Position numbers and translations under genes: made by a program
Assembly (NCBI GenBank): GCA_900555525.1
Contig: USLP01000094.1
Coordinates: 1-5,930 of the forward strand
From: an uncultured Eubacteriales bacterium
GTDB taxonomy: Bacteria; Bacillota; Clostridia; UMGS1840
Direction: 5' to 3'
DNA length: 5,930 nt
Part shown: positions 1 to 5,410 of the stretch, piece by piece
Numbering within the stretch: position 1 is the first letter of the stretch
How the letters are laid out: the number at the start of each line of letters is the position of its first letter
The notes under the pieces: generated by a model
The model's database searches: none
Told to the model about the DNA's origin: nothing
Seen by the model: the letters and a program-made list of their open reading frames with translations, nothing else

Positions 1-1
1 G

Positions 2-91
2 GCTGCATCTAAACTTGGCGAAATCATCGCTGTACACGTAATCCCCAGACCTCATCAGGATGTTGAAAAAATATTACCTTCCATAAAGTAA
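2..91 (+). CDS. BMC hexameric shell protein, C-terminal tail (5' end outside window)
   Basis: Only the last 29 codons and the TAA stop (89-91) are present. The peptide reads AASKLGEIIAVHVIPRPHQD and then VEKILPSIK. The GE-(I/L)-(I/V)-(A/S)-VHVIPRPH stretch is the hallmark C-terminal strand and loop of single-domain BMC shell proteins (PF00936) of the PduA/PduJ/EutM/CcmK group. These are about 90-100 residues long and form the hexagonal tiles of the shell facets. The short tail after the PRPH motif suggests a plain PduA/PduJ-type protein without an extension. It is the first gene of the block, 98 bases before the pduL start, and is separated from it by a GC-rich hairpin. The pore-loop residues lie outside the window, so the exact paralogue cannot be named. 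Confidence 0.92.
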   Translation, partial: AASKLGEIIAVHVIPRPHQDVEKILPSIK

Positions 92-116
92 TATAATTAA
101 AAATGCACATACTCCG

Positions 117-139
117 CCTGCCCCTTTTTCGGGGGCAGG
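117..139 (+). promoter_or_regulatory. GC-rich intercistronic stem-loop between shell gene and pduL
   Basis: The left arm CCTGCCCC (117-124) pairs perfectly with the right arm GGGGCAGG (132-139), giving an 8-bp stem with a 7-base loop (TTTTTCG). It stands out against the AT-rich surroundings. No T-run follows on the + strand (the next bases are GATGGGGTAAG), and none is placed for a minus-strand terminator, so it is not a standard intrinsic terminator. Between a shell gene and an enzyme gene, a stable hairpin like this could protect the upstream mRNA from 3' exonucleases, mark a processing site, or cause partial attenuation. Any of these would raise shell protein relative to enzyme. The structure is seen directly; its role is inference. 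Confidence 0.7.
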
Positions 140-146
140 GATGGGG

Positions 147-156
147 TAAGTACTTA
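147..156. repeat. Perfect 10-bp palindrome TAAGTACTTA
   Basis: TAAGTACTTA equals its own reverse complement. It lies 8 bases after the GC-rich hairpin and 34 bases before the pduL ATG. It could be a protein-binding half-site pair, but a 10-bp palindrome in AT-rich DNA can occur by chance, and I see no second copy in the other gaps of the window. Confidence 0.35.
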
Positions 157-159
157 TGA

Positions 160-178
160 CTTAAACATAATATTTAAG
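160..178 (+). repeat. AT-rich inverted repeat overlapping the pduL ribosome binding site
   Basis: CTTAAA (160-165) and TTTAAG (173-178) form a perfect 6-bp inverted repeat with a 7-base spacer. The right arm contains the first three bases (AAG) of the pduL Shine-Dalgarno sequence at 176-182. In RNA the stem would be weak, with five A-U pairs and one C-G pair, so it could cover the ribosome site only marginally. Confidence 0.3.
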
Positions 179-182
179 GTGA
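176..182 (+). promoter_or_regulatory. Shine-Dalgarno site that sets the pduL start
   Basis: AAGGTGA ends 7 bases before the ATG at 190 but only 1 base before the in-frame TTG at 184. The spacing supports ATG 190 and rules out the longer TTG reading. Confidence 0.75.
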
Positions 183-189
183 TTTGATT

Positions 190-843
190 ATGAACAGAGA
201 AGAACTAATTTCAGCTGTAACGGCAGAAGTGGTAAAAGCTATAAATAATGCGCCGAAAAAAGAAGAAAATGACGGCGAAATCAAAGTCGGAGTTTCTCAA
301 AGACATATTCATTTGTCAAGAGAAGACTTGGACACGCTTTTCGGAAAGGGCTATGAGCTTACTCCGATAAAAAATCTGATGGGAAAAGAATTTGCTTCCA
401 AAGAGGTTGTAACCTTGGTTGGAAAATCTTTAAAGCCTATTGTAAACGTTAGAGTTTTAGGTCCTGTCAGAAAAAATACTCAAGTTGAAATTTCGAGAAC
501 CGACACATTTGTACTCAAGGTGAATCCGCCTGTGAGAGCTTCGGGAGATGTAAAAGGCTCTGAGCGTTTGGTTGTTGTCGGTCCCAAAGGTACTATATAT
601 TTAAAAGAAGGCGTTATAATCGCAAACCGTCATATACATATGACACCCGAAACGGCTAAAGCTTATAATGTTTCCGACAACGATACCGTTGACGTAATCA
701 TTGAAGGCGTAAAACCCACAAAGTTTTATGATGTTCAGATTAGGGTTAGAGATGATTTTAACACCGAAATGCACATTGATACCGATGACGCTAACTCATC
801 GGGACTTAAAAACGGAGACAAGGTAAGAATTGTTTCCAAATAA
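190..843 (+). CDS. pduL: Phosphate propanoyltransferase PduL
   Basis: PduL transfers the acyl group of propionyl-CoA (or acetyl-CoA) to phosphate. In catabolic compartments this regenerates CoA in the lumen and yields acyl-phosphate for ATP synthesis. The 217-residue protein has the two tandem PduL (PF06130) beta-barrel domains. The metal-site residues of the family are present: the first HxH in SQRHIHLS (H39, H41), a glutamate in QVEISRTD (E100), the second HxH in ANRHIHMT (H148, H150), and H195 in EMHIDTDDAN. Together these make the expected two-zinc site. Residues 1-20 (MNREELISAVTAEVVKAINN) form a short amphipathic helix followed by a charged, likely flexible linker (about 21-30). This is the usual layout of an encapsulation peptide. 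I chose ATG 190 because AAGGTGA lies 7 bases upstream; a TTG at 184 would add two residues. The next gene starts 19 bases downstream. Family assignment is very secure; acyl chain preference is inferred from context. Confidence 0.96.
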   Translation: MNREELISAVTAEVVKAINNAPKKEENDGEIKVGVSQRHIHLSREDLDTLFGKGYELTPIKNLMGKEFASKEVVTLVGKSLKPIVNVRVLGPVRKNTQVEISRTDTFVLKVNPPVRASGDVKGSERLVVVGPKGTIYLKEGVIIANRHIHMTPETAKAYNVSDNDTVDVIIEGVKPTKFYDVQIRVRDDFNTEMHIDTDDANSSGLKNGDKVRIVSK

Positions 844-862
844 AGAAAAGGATTGGTAATAG

Positions 863-1132
863 ATGGTTATCGGAAAAGTAACAGGCTCGATTTTTTCTAC
901 GCGAAAGACCGAAAGCTTGATAGGTTCAAAATTTATGGTGGTCAGCTTACAGAAAAGCGGAGGTAATAAGCCGGAATATGTTGTTGCCGTTGACAATTTG
1001 GGAGCGGGGATAAACGATACTGTGCTTGTAACAATGGGAGACAGCGCAAGATACGGTTGTCCTGATATAAATGTACCCGTTGACGCTGTTATTGTCGGTA
1101 TCATTGACCAGTCAAACTATACATTGGAATAG
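863..1132 (+). CDS. EutN/CcmL-type pentameric BMC vertex protein
   Basis: This 89-residue protein matches the full length of the EutN/CcmL/CsoS4 family (PF03319), whose pentamers cap the twelve vertices of the polyhedral shell. Visible family features are the N-terminal strand MVIGKVTGSIFSTRK, the central VVAVDNLGAG (about 40-49), the NDTVLVTMGDSAR segment (51-63) corresponding to the conserved VLVxxGSSAR motif, and the closing VPVDAVIVGIID (71-82). The family's usual serine after glycine is aspartate here (GDSAR), a mild variation. The ATG at 863 is preceded by AAGG (848-851), a rather long spacing of 11 bases. It sits between pduL and the PduS-like gene, the common order in propanediol-type compartment loci. 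It corresponds to PduN by position, but the sequence alone does not separate PduN from EutN. Confidence 0.95.
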   Translation: MVIGKVTGSIFSTRKTESLIGSKFMVVSLQKSGGNKPEYVVAVDNLGAGINDTVLVTMGDSARYGCPDINVPVDAVIVGIIDQSNYTLE

Positions 1133-1187
1133 AAAATAAGATTTTTATATATAAAATTATCGAATTTATGAAGGAGACGGCATCAAG

Positions 1188-2501
1188 ATGCTTGAATTAA
1201 AGAACAAAATTTTATCTGCCGGTGTTGTCGGTGCAGGCGGTGCGGGTTTTCCGACTCACGTTAAGTTTTGCGACGGAATAGAAACAATACTTATAAACGG
1301 CACGGAATGCGAACCGCTTTTGAAAACCGATTTCTACCTTTTGAAAACATTTGCGTCTGATTTGGAAAAGACACTTAACGGTCTTATTAAAACAACAGGG
1401 GCAAAAAGAGGCGTTATAGGAATAAAAAAGCATACGGGAGAGCTGTTGGGAATCGCTGACGGAAAAACCGTCGGTAAGGTTACATATAAATATACCCCCG
1501 ATATTTATCCTGCGGGCGACGAAATTATTCTTATAAAAGAAACGCTTGACCTTGCCGTTCCGGCGGGAAATCTTCCTATTTCGGTCGGTGTGGTTGTCTT
1601 GAATGTCGAAACGCTTCTTAATATCAAAAATGCGCTTTCGGATAAAGGCGTTTACGAAAAATATCTTACTGTAGGCGGAAACACGGATAAAACCTATGTT
1701 ATGAAAGTTCCTGTCGGAACGCCCGGGTCGCATATTTTTAAAAGCTTGGGAATAGAAATTCCGTCCGACTGCGTTGTTTTGGACGGCGGTCCTATGATGG
1801 GTAGAATTATAAATCCGAACACGGCGGTTGTTACAAAAACAACAAAAGGTTTGCTTATTATTGAAGAAAATACACTTTGTATAAGACTAAAGAGAAAAAA
1901 TCTGCAAACAGCAATAAATCATGCGTCCTCAAACTGCTGCGGATGCAGAATGTGTACCGATATGTGTCCCCGTTACCTTATGGGATATCCGATTGAACCG
2001 CATAGAATCATTGCGGCAGTTTCGAATAAAATCGAAGATACAAAAACGTTTATGGGCGCATTTTATTGCTCCGACTGTGGTGTTTGCCGTACAATTGCGT
2101 GTACGCAGAATATAGTTCCGTCTATTGCCTGTCAGCACGTAAAGGGCGAGCTTGCAAAGCAGGGCATAAGAGCACAGCAGTTAAAATCGGTTACACCGAG
2201 AGTTTTCAGAGACTATAGAAAAATTCCTATCGGACGTGTTATAAATAAGCTCGGCATATCAAAGCATTACAGAGATGAATTTGAGTTTACCGATATAAAG
2301 CTTCCCAAAAAGGTATTCATAGGATTAAAACAGCATATAGGTGCTCCTGCTGTCGCTTGTGTAAAAGAGGGCGATAAAGTAAAAGCAGGTCAGATTATTG
2401 CGAATGCTCCCGAAAAAGCGCTCGGAACTAACATTCATTCCTCGGTTGACGGAACTGTTTACAGTTGCACCGAAACAGGAATTACTATTACATTGGGATA
2501 A
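1188..2501 (+). CDS. pduS: PduS-like RnfC-type flavin/iron-sulfur oxidoreductase of the microcompartment
   Basis: This 437-residue protein is close to the usual PduS length of about 450. The N-terminal Complex I 51-kDa/RnfC-like flavin domain (1-150) shows the glycine-rich GAGGAGFPTHVK (15-26), NGTECEPLL (37-45) and YPAGDE (107-112). An SLBB-type segment follows (about 160-215). Two 4Fe-4S motifs come next: C250-x2-C253-x2-C256-x3-C260-P, and C294-x2-C297-x2-C300-x4-C305. A C-terminal barrel-sandwich domain (about 374-437) includes VKEGDKVKAGQ. In vitamin B12-dependent propanediol compartments PduS is known as a cobalamin reductase. In fucose/rhamnose compartments using a glycyl-radical dehydratase its electron acceptor is less clear. 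There is no signal peptide or membrane segment, so it is a soluble lumen or shell-associated protein. AAGGAG (1171-1176) precedes ATG 1188. The tandem-BMC gene follows 13 bases downstream, and PduS-PduT pairing is known. The second Fe-S motif ends C-T rather than the usual C-P. Confidence 0.93.
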   Translation: MLELKNKILSAGVVGAGGAGFPTHVKFCDGIETILINGTECEPLLKTDFYLLKTFASDLEKTLNGLIKTTGAKRGVIGIKKHTGELLGIADGKTVGKVTYKYTPDIYPAGDEIILIKETLDLAVPAGNLPISVGVVVLNVETLLNIKNALSDKGVYEKYLTVGGNTDKTYVMKVPVGTPGSHIFKSLGIEIPSDCVVLDGGPMMGRIINPNTAVVTKTTKGLLIIEENTLCIRLKRKNLQTAINHASSNCCGCRMCTDMCPRYLMGYPIEPHRIIAAVSNKIEDTKTFMGAFYCSDCGVCRTIACTQNIVPSIACQHVKGELAKQGIRAQQLKSVTPRVFRDYRKIPIGRVINKLGISKHYRDEFEFTDIKLPKKVFIGLKQHIGAPAVACVKEGDKVKAGQIIANAPEKALGTNIHSSVDGTVYSCTETGITITLG

Positions 2502-2514
2502 GGGGTAAAAAGAT

Positions 2515-3063
2515 ATGATGATTTCAATAGGAATTGTAGAAATAAGCAATGTTGTAAAAGGCTATGTGGCTTGTGACGGAGTTTTGAAAACTGCGTCGGT
2601 TGAAATGGTTATGGCACAGCCCGTATGTCCCGGAAAGTTTGTTATGATTTTCGGCGGAACAGTTGCATCTGTTGCGGCGGCGTGTGATTACGCCCAGGAC
2701 ACTTATAAGGATTACATAATCGATATACAAAAATTCGGTAATATCGAAAAGAGAGTTTTTGACGGTCTTAACGGTTCGGCAGTTTGCAGTTATACGGGCG
2801 CTATGGGAATGATTGAAACTTTCTCTGTTGCAGCTTGTATTTTGGCGGCTGATGCGGCTTTAAAGGCGGCAAATGTTGACCTTTGCGATATAAGAATTGC
2901 AAGAGGTATGGGCGGTAAATCTTATGTCAGGGGAAAGGGGACGGTAGGTGCCGTTACTGCGGCTGTTGAAGCAGGCGCTATGCGCGCACAGGCGGACGGT
3001 CTTTTGGTAGACAAAGATGTTATCGCATCTCCCCACGAGGATTTGTGGCAGTACATTCAATAA
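2515..3063 (+). CDS. pduT: PduT-like tandem-BMC shell protein with predicted pore Fe-S cluster
   Basis: This 182-residue protein contains two fused BMC domains (PF00936), roughly residues 4-88 and 95-182, and should form pseudohexameric trimers in the shell facet. It resembles Salmonella PduT along its length: GIVEISNVVKG near the start, PVCPGKFVMIFGG (36-48), MGMIETFSVAACILAAD (97-113), GMGGKSY (131-137), and an end of SPHEDLWQY in the place of PduT's PRPHESMW. C38 lies in the CPGKF loop. In PduT this cysteine from each of three subunits holds a 4Fe-4S cluster at the central pore, so an electron-conducting port is predicted. I chose the ATG at 2515 over the adjacent ATG at 2518 because AAGGGG (2500-2505) is 9 bases away. 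That Shine-Dalgarno overlaps the stop codon of the PduS-like gene, which indicates tight coupling with its presumed electron partner. Confidence 0.94.
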   Translation: MMISIGIVEISNVVKGYVACDGVLKTASVEMVMAQPVCPGKFVMIFGGTVASVAAACDYAQDTYKDYIIDIQKFGNIEKRVFDGLNGSAVCSYTGAMGMIETFSVAACILAADAALKAANVDLCDIRIARGMGGKSYVRGKGTVGAVTAAVEAGAMRAQADGLLVDKDVIASPHEDLWQYIQ

Positions 3064-3066
3064 ATT

Positions 3067-3075
3067 AAGGCGGTG
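3067..3075 (+). promoter_or_regulatory. Shine-Dalgarno site supporting a TTG start for the regulator
   Basis: AAGGCGGTG lies 5 bases before TTG 3081 (10 bases counted from AAGG). The N-terminus it gives, MFALERQKKIMELL, is the classic opening of DeoR-family proteins, so the TTG is accepted over the internal ATG at 3111, which would cut off the start of the first helix. Confidence 0.75.
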
Positions 3076-3080
3076 TTTAT

Positions 3081-3839
3081 TTGTTTGCACTTGAAAGACA
3101 GAAAAAAATAATGGAACTGCTTCGTGAAAACGGCAGTGTCATGGTAAACGATTTAAGCCGTGATTTTGGAGTTACGCTGGAAACCGTGCGCAGAGACTTG
3201 GAAAAGCTTGAACAGATGGAACAGGTTCGCCGTACTCACGGGGGCGCTGTTCTGTTTGAAGATGCGGCGCTTGATTTATCTTTGGAAAAGAGAAGTGGTC
3301 TTAATACGGACGGAAAAGCTGAAATTGCCAAAAAAGCAATTAAGCTGATCCGTGCGGGCGACGCTGTTTTTCTTGATAGCTCCACAACGTCATTTTATCT
3401 TTCAAAAGCAATGAAAGAGATTAAAGATATAACGGTTATTACAAATAATTTGCTCATTGTCAATGAGCTTCAGACTTGTGATAAAATTCGCGTGATTTCA
3501 ACGGGCGGTACGCTTGACATGAAAAATTTATCTTTTGTCGGTGAAATTTCTTTAAGAAATATCGAAGATAATTTTTTTGCAAACAAGGTCTTTTTTTCCT
3601 GCAAGGGCGTAACTGCCGAACACGGCATGATGGAATCAAACGATGTGGAATATCAAATTAAATCCGCAATGATACGAAACAGTAAACAAAGAATCTGTAT
3701 AGCTGATGAAAGCAAATTCAATACGGTTGCTTTTATTAAGCTTGCAGATTTTTCTGATATAGATTATTTTATATCGGATAAAGTACCCGATGAAAAAATG
3801 AAAAAAGTATTAAAAAAGAATAAGGTTGAGTATAAATAG
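3081..3839 (+). CDS. DeoR-family transcriptional regulator of the fucose/rhamnose BMC locus
   Basis: This 252-residue protein has the normal length for the DeoR/GlpR family. The N-terminal winged helix-turn-helix spans about residues 5-57, with VMVNDLSRDFGVTLETVRRD (20-39) as the helix-turn-helix and EQVRRTHGGAVL (47-58) as the family signature. The DeoRC sensor domain (about 74-232) has AGDAVFLDSSTTS (92-104), VITNNLLIVNEL (119-130) and STGGTLD (140-146). These correspond to the sugar-phosphate-binding surface, which is related to phosphosugar isomerases. Members usually repress sugar catabolic operons and are released by a phosphorylated intermediate. From the neighbours, L-fuculose-1-phosphate or L-rhamnulose-1-phosphate is the likely effector, which is inference. 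The gene starts from TTG 17 bases after the shell gene, so it is probably in the same transcript and self-regulated. The weak start codon fits a low-abundance regulator inside a highly expressed operon. The lysine-rich C-terminal tail is unremarkable. Confidence 0.93.
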   Translation: MFALERQKKIMELLRENGSVMVNDLSRDFGVTLETVRRDLEKLEQMEQVRRTHGGAVLFEDAALDLSLEKRSGLNTDGKAEIAKKAIKLIRAGDAVFLDSSTTSFYLSKAMKEIKDITVITNNLLIVNELQTCDKIRVISTGGTLDMKNLSFVGEISLRNIEDNFFANKVFFSCKGVTAEHGMMESNDVEYQIKSAMIRNSKQRICIADESKFNTVAFIKLADFSDIDYFISDKVPDEKMKKVLKKNKVEYK

Positions 3840-3848
3840 CATTTTTCT

Positions 3849-3866
3849 ATATTAATATGGTAAAAT
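3849..3866 (+). promoter_or_regulatory. Possible promoter/operator: palindrome plus extended -10 element
   Basis: ATATTAATAT (3849-3858) is a perfect 10-bp palindrome. Its last base is the T of TGGTAAAAT (3858-3866), which reads as an extended -10 element (TG-n-TAAAAT, five of six matches to TATAAT). A transcript would begin near 3873 and carry a leader of about 43 bases with the TAGGAGG site of the kinase gene. I find no good -35 box at proper spacing. The gap is so AT-rich that chance matches are likely. The arrangement would suit an internal, regulated promoter for the kinase and isomerase genes. Confidence 0.25.
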
Positions 3867-3915
3867 TCTATTTACTTTTTGCTATAAAAAATATAAAATA
3901 ATAGGAGGATAAGAT

Positions 3916-5382
3916 ATGAGTAAAAAGGTATTGGCATTCGACTTCGGAGCTTCGAGCGGCAGAGCCATTATCGGAGATTTTTCCGACGGTAAAATCTCAT
4001 TAAAAGAAGTTCACCGTTTTCCGAATGACCCCGTTGAAATAAGAGGTACACTTTATTGGGACGCATTAAGATTGTTCCATGAAATAAAGCAGGGAATTTT
4101 GAAAGCGCATCACGAGGGCGGCTTTGACAGTATCGGAATAGATACCTGGGGTGTTGATTTCGGACTTTTGGATAAGGACGGCAGACTTTTGGAAAATCCG
4201 GTTCATTATCGTGATACAAGAACGGATAATATTCCCGAAGAAGTATTTAAAATTGTGCCGAAAGAAGAAATATACAAGCGCACAGGAAATCAGATAATGT
4301 CGATTAACACGATTTTTCAGCTTTATTATTTGGCAAAATACCGCCCCGAAATTTTGGAGCGTGCCGATAAAATGCTTCTCATTCCCGATTTGTTCGCTTA
4401 TTTTCTTACAGGCGAAAAAACAGTTGAATATACGCACGCATCAACAACACAGCTTCTCAATTTCGAGACAAAAGATTGGGATTTTGAGCTTATAGAAAAG
4501 CTTGGTATACCAAAGCATATATTCCCGAAAATTGTTAAACCGGGCGAGAAAAAAGGTATGGTTAGCGATGAAATATGCAAGGAGCTTGGTATAAAGAGCG
4601 TACCTGTTTATGCAATCGGTTCTCACGATACTGCTTCTGCGGTTTTGGCGGTACCTACACAAAAAGAAGATTTTATATATGTAAGCTGCGGCACATGGTC
4701 GCTTTTCGGAACAGAAACCGATATTCCGTATATAAACGAAAAATCGATTAAATATAACCTCACAAACGAGGGGGGATTTGGCGGTAAAATCAGATTCCTT
4801 AAAAATATTATGGGACTTTGGCTTATCCAGGAGGCAAGACGTCAATGGATTAGAGAAGGTCAGGACGTAAGCTATGCGGATTTGGAAAAAGACGCAGTAG
4901 CCGAAAAAGGTTTTGTATCGTTCATTGATTCTGATTACGATACTTTTGCAAAACCCGGCAATATGCCTGAATTTGTAAGAGATTATTGCAAAATGACCAA
5001 TCAGCCCGTTCCCGAAAACAGAGGACAGGTAATGAGAACAATATATGAAAGCTTGGCATTGAAATACAGAAAGGCTTTCAATGATATAATTGATGTAACA
5101 GGCAAAAGCTATGACGTAATACATATTGTCGGCGGCGGTACAAAGGACAGACTTCTTTGTCAAATGGCGGCAGACGCCTGCAATACGACAGTTGTTGCGG
5201 GACCTATCGAGGCAACTGCTCTCGGCAACGTTGCGGCACAGCTTATAGCAAGCGGAGATATTAAGGATATGTGGCAGGCAAGAGAAATTATCCGCAATTC
5301 CGAAGAAACAAAAACATTTTCACCCAAATCTCCTGTCGAGTGGGATGAAGCATATAAAAAGTACATTAATGTAATAATGTAA
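3916..5382 (+). CDS. rhaB: RhaB-subfamily sugar kinase (rhamnulokinase, possibly acting on L-fuculose)
   Basis: This 488-residue FGGY-family kinase phosphorylates a 6-deoxy-ketohexulose at O1 using ATP, feeding a class II aldolase that makes DHAP and L-lactaldehyde. It resembles RhaB closely: [11 protein letters not shown] (9-19, first phosphate-binding motif), [12 protein letters not shown] (75-86), YRDTRTD (98-104), [10 protein letters not shown] (171-180), SHDTASAV (236-243, D238 being the expected catalytic base), SCGTWSL (257-263), LTNEGG (282-287), LKNIMGLWL (295-303), IVGGG (404-408, adenosine motif) and [11 protein letters not shown] (428-438). The E. coli-type FucK signatures are absent. 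TAGGAGG (3902-3908) stands 7 bases before the ATG. The next gene, 28 bases downstream, is L-fucose isomerase, so the physiological substrate may be L-fuculose; RhaB-like enzymes serving fucose pathways are known in gut bacteria. The subfamily is certain; whether the substrate is L-rhamnulose, L-fuculose or both is open. Confidence 0.93.
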   Translation: MSKKVLAFDFGASSGRAIIGDFSDGKISLKEVHRFPNDPVEIRGTLYWDALRLFHEIKQGILKAHHEGGFDSIGIDTWGVDFGLLDKDGRLLENPVHYRDTRTDNIPEEVFKIVPKEEIYKRTGNQIMSINTIFQLYYLAKYRPEILERADKMLLIPDLFAYFLTGEKTVEYTHASTTQLLNFETKDWDFELIEKLGIPKHIFPKIVKPGEKKGMVSDEICKELGIKSVPVYAIGSHDTASAVLAVPTQKEDFIYVSCGTWSLFGTETDIPYINEKSIKYNLTNEGGFGGKIRFLKNIMGLWLIQEARRQWIREGQDVSYADLEKDAVAEKGFVSFIDSDYDTFAKPGNMPEFVRDYCKMTNQPVPENRGQVMRTIYESLALKYRKAFNDIIDVTGKSYDVIHIVGGGTKDRLLCQMAADACNTTVVAGPIEATALGNVAAQLIASGDIKDMWQAREIIRNSEETKTFSPKSPVEWDEAYKKYINVIM

Positions 5383-5410
5383 AAATATAAATAAAACGGA
5401 GGAAAAAATC

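Noticed and set aside
117..139. GC-rich hairpin as a rho-independent terminator
   Set aside because: No T-run follows the stem on either strand, and the next gene in the same pathway begins 51 bases downstream.
131..146. Possible G-quadruplex on the + strand
   Set aside because: There are only three G-runs of three or more (131-135, 138-140, 143-146), and the first is already used by the hairpin stem. A stable three-layer quadruplex needs four.
103..159. 18-codon leader peptide beginning at ATG 103
   Set aside because: No Shine-Dalgarno upstream (AATATAATTAAAA precedes it), and no regulatory codon run such as repeated identical residues.
1133..1187. Riboswitch or other structured RNA (for example a cobalamin element) in the gaps between genes
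   Set aside because: The remaining gaps are too short (at most 76 bases) and lack conserved riboswitch core elements; the 55-base gap here is plain AT-rich DNA with a ribosome site.
1212..1733. Minus-strand open frame of 173 codons opposite the PduS-like gene
   Set aside because: No family resemblance, biased R/F/K/N composition, and a fully conserved gene on the other strand explains the region.
1921..2115. Short + strand frames inside the PduS-like gene and, similarly, inside the regulator (3160-3348)
   Set aside because: Alternate frames of strongly conserved genes with no ribosome site of their own and no recognisable protein.
3871..3899. Sigma-70-like pair TTTACT - 17 bases - TAAAAT
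   Set aside because: The start point would fall within the kinase Shine-Dalgarno at 3902-3908 and leave no usable ribosome site; it is best explained by AT richness.
4441..5163. Long minus-strand open frame of 240 codons inside the kinase gene
   Set aside because: It lies wholly opposite a clearly conserved kinase, has no recognisable domain, and its composition (rich in F, I, Y, C, S) is typical of an antisense shadow.
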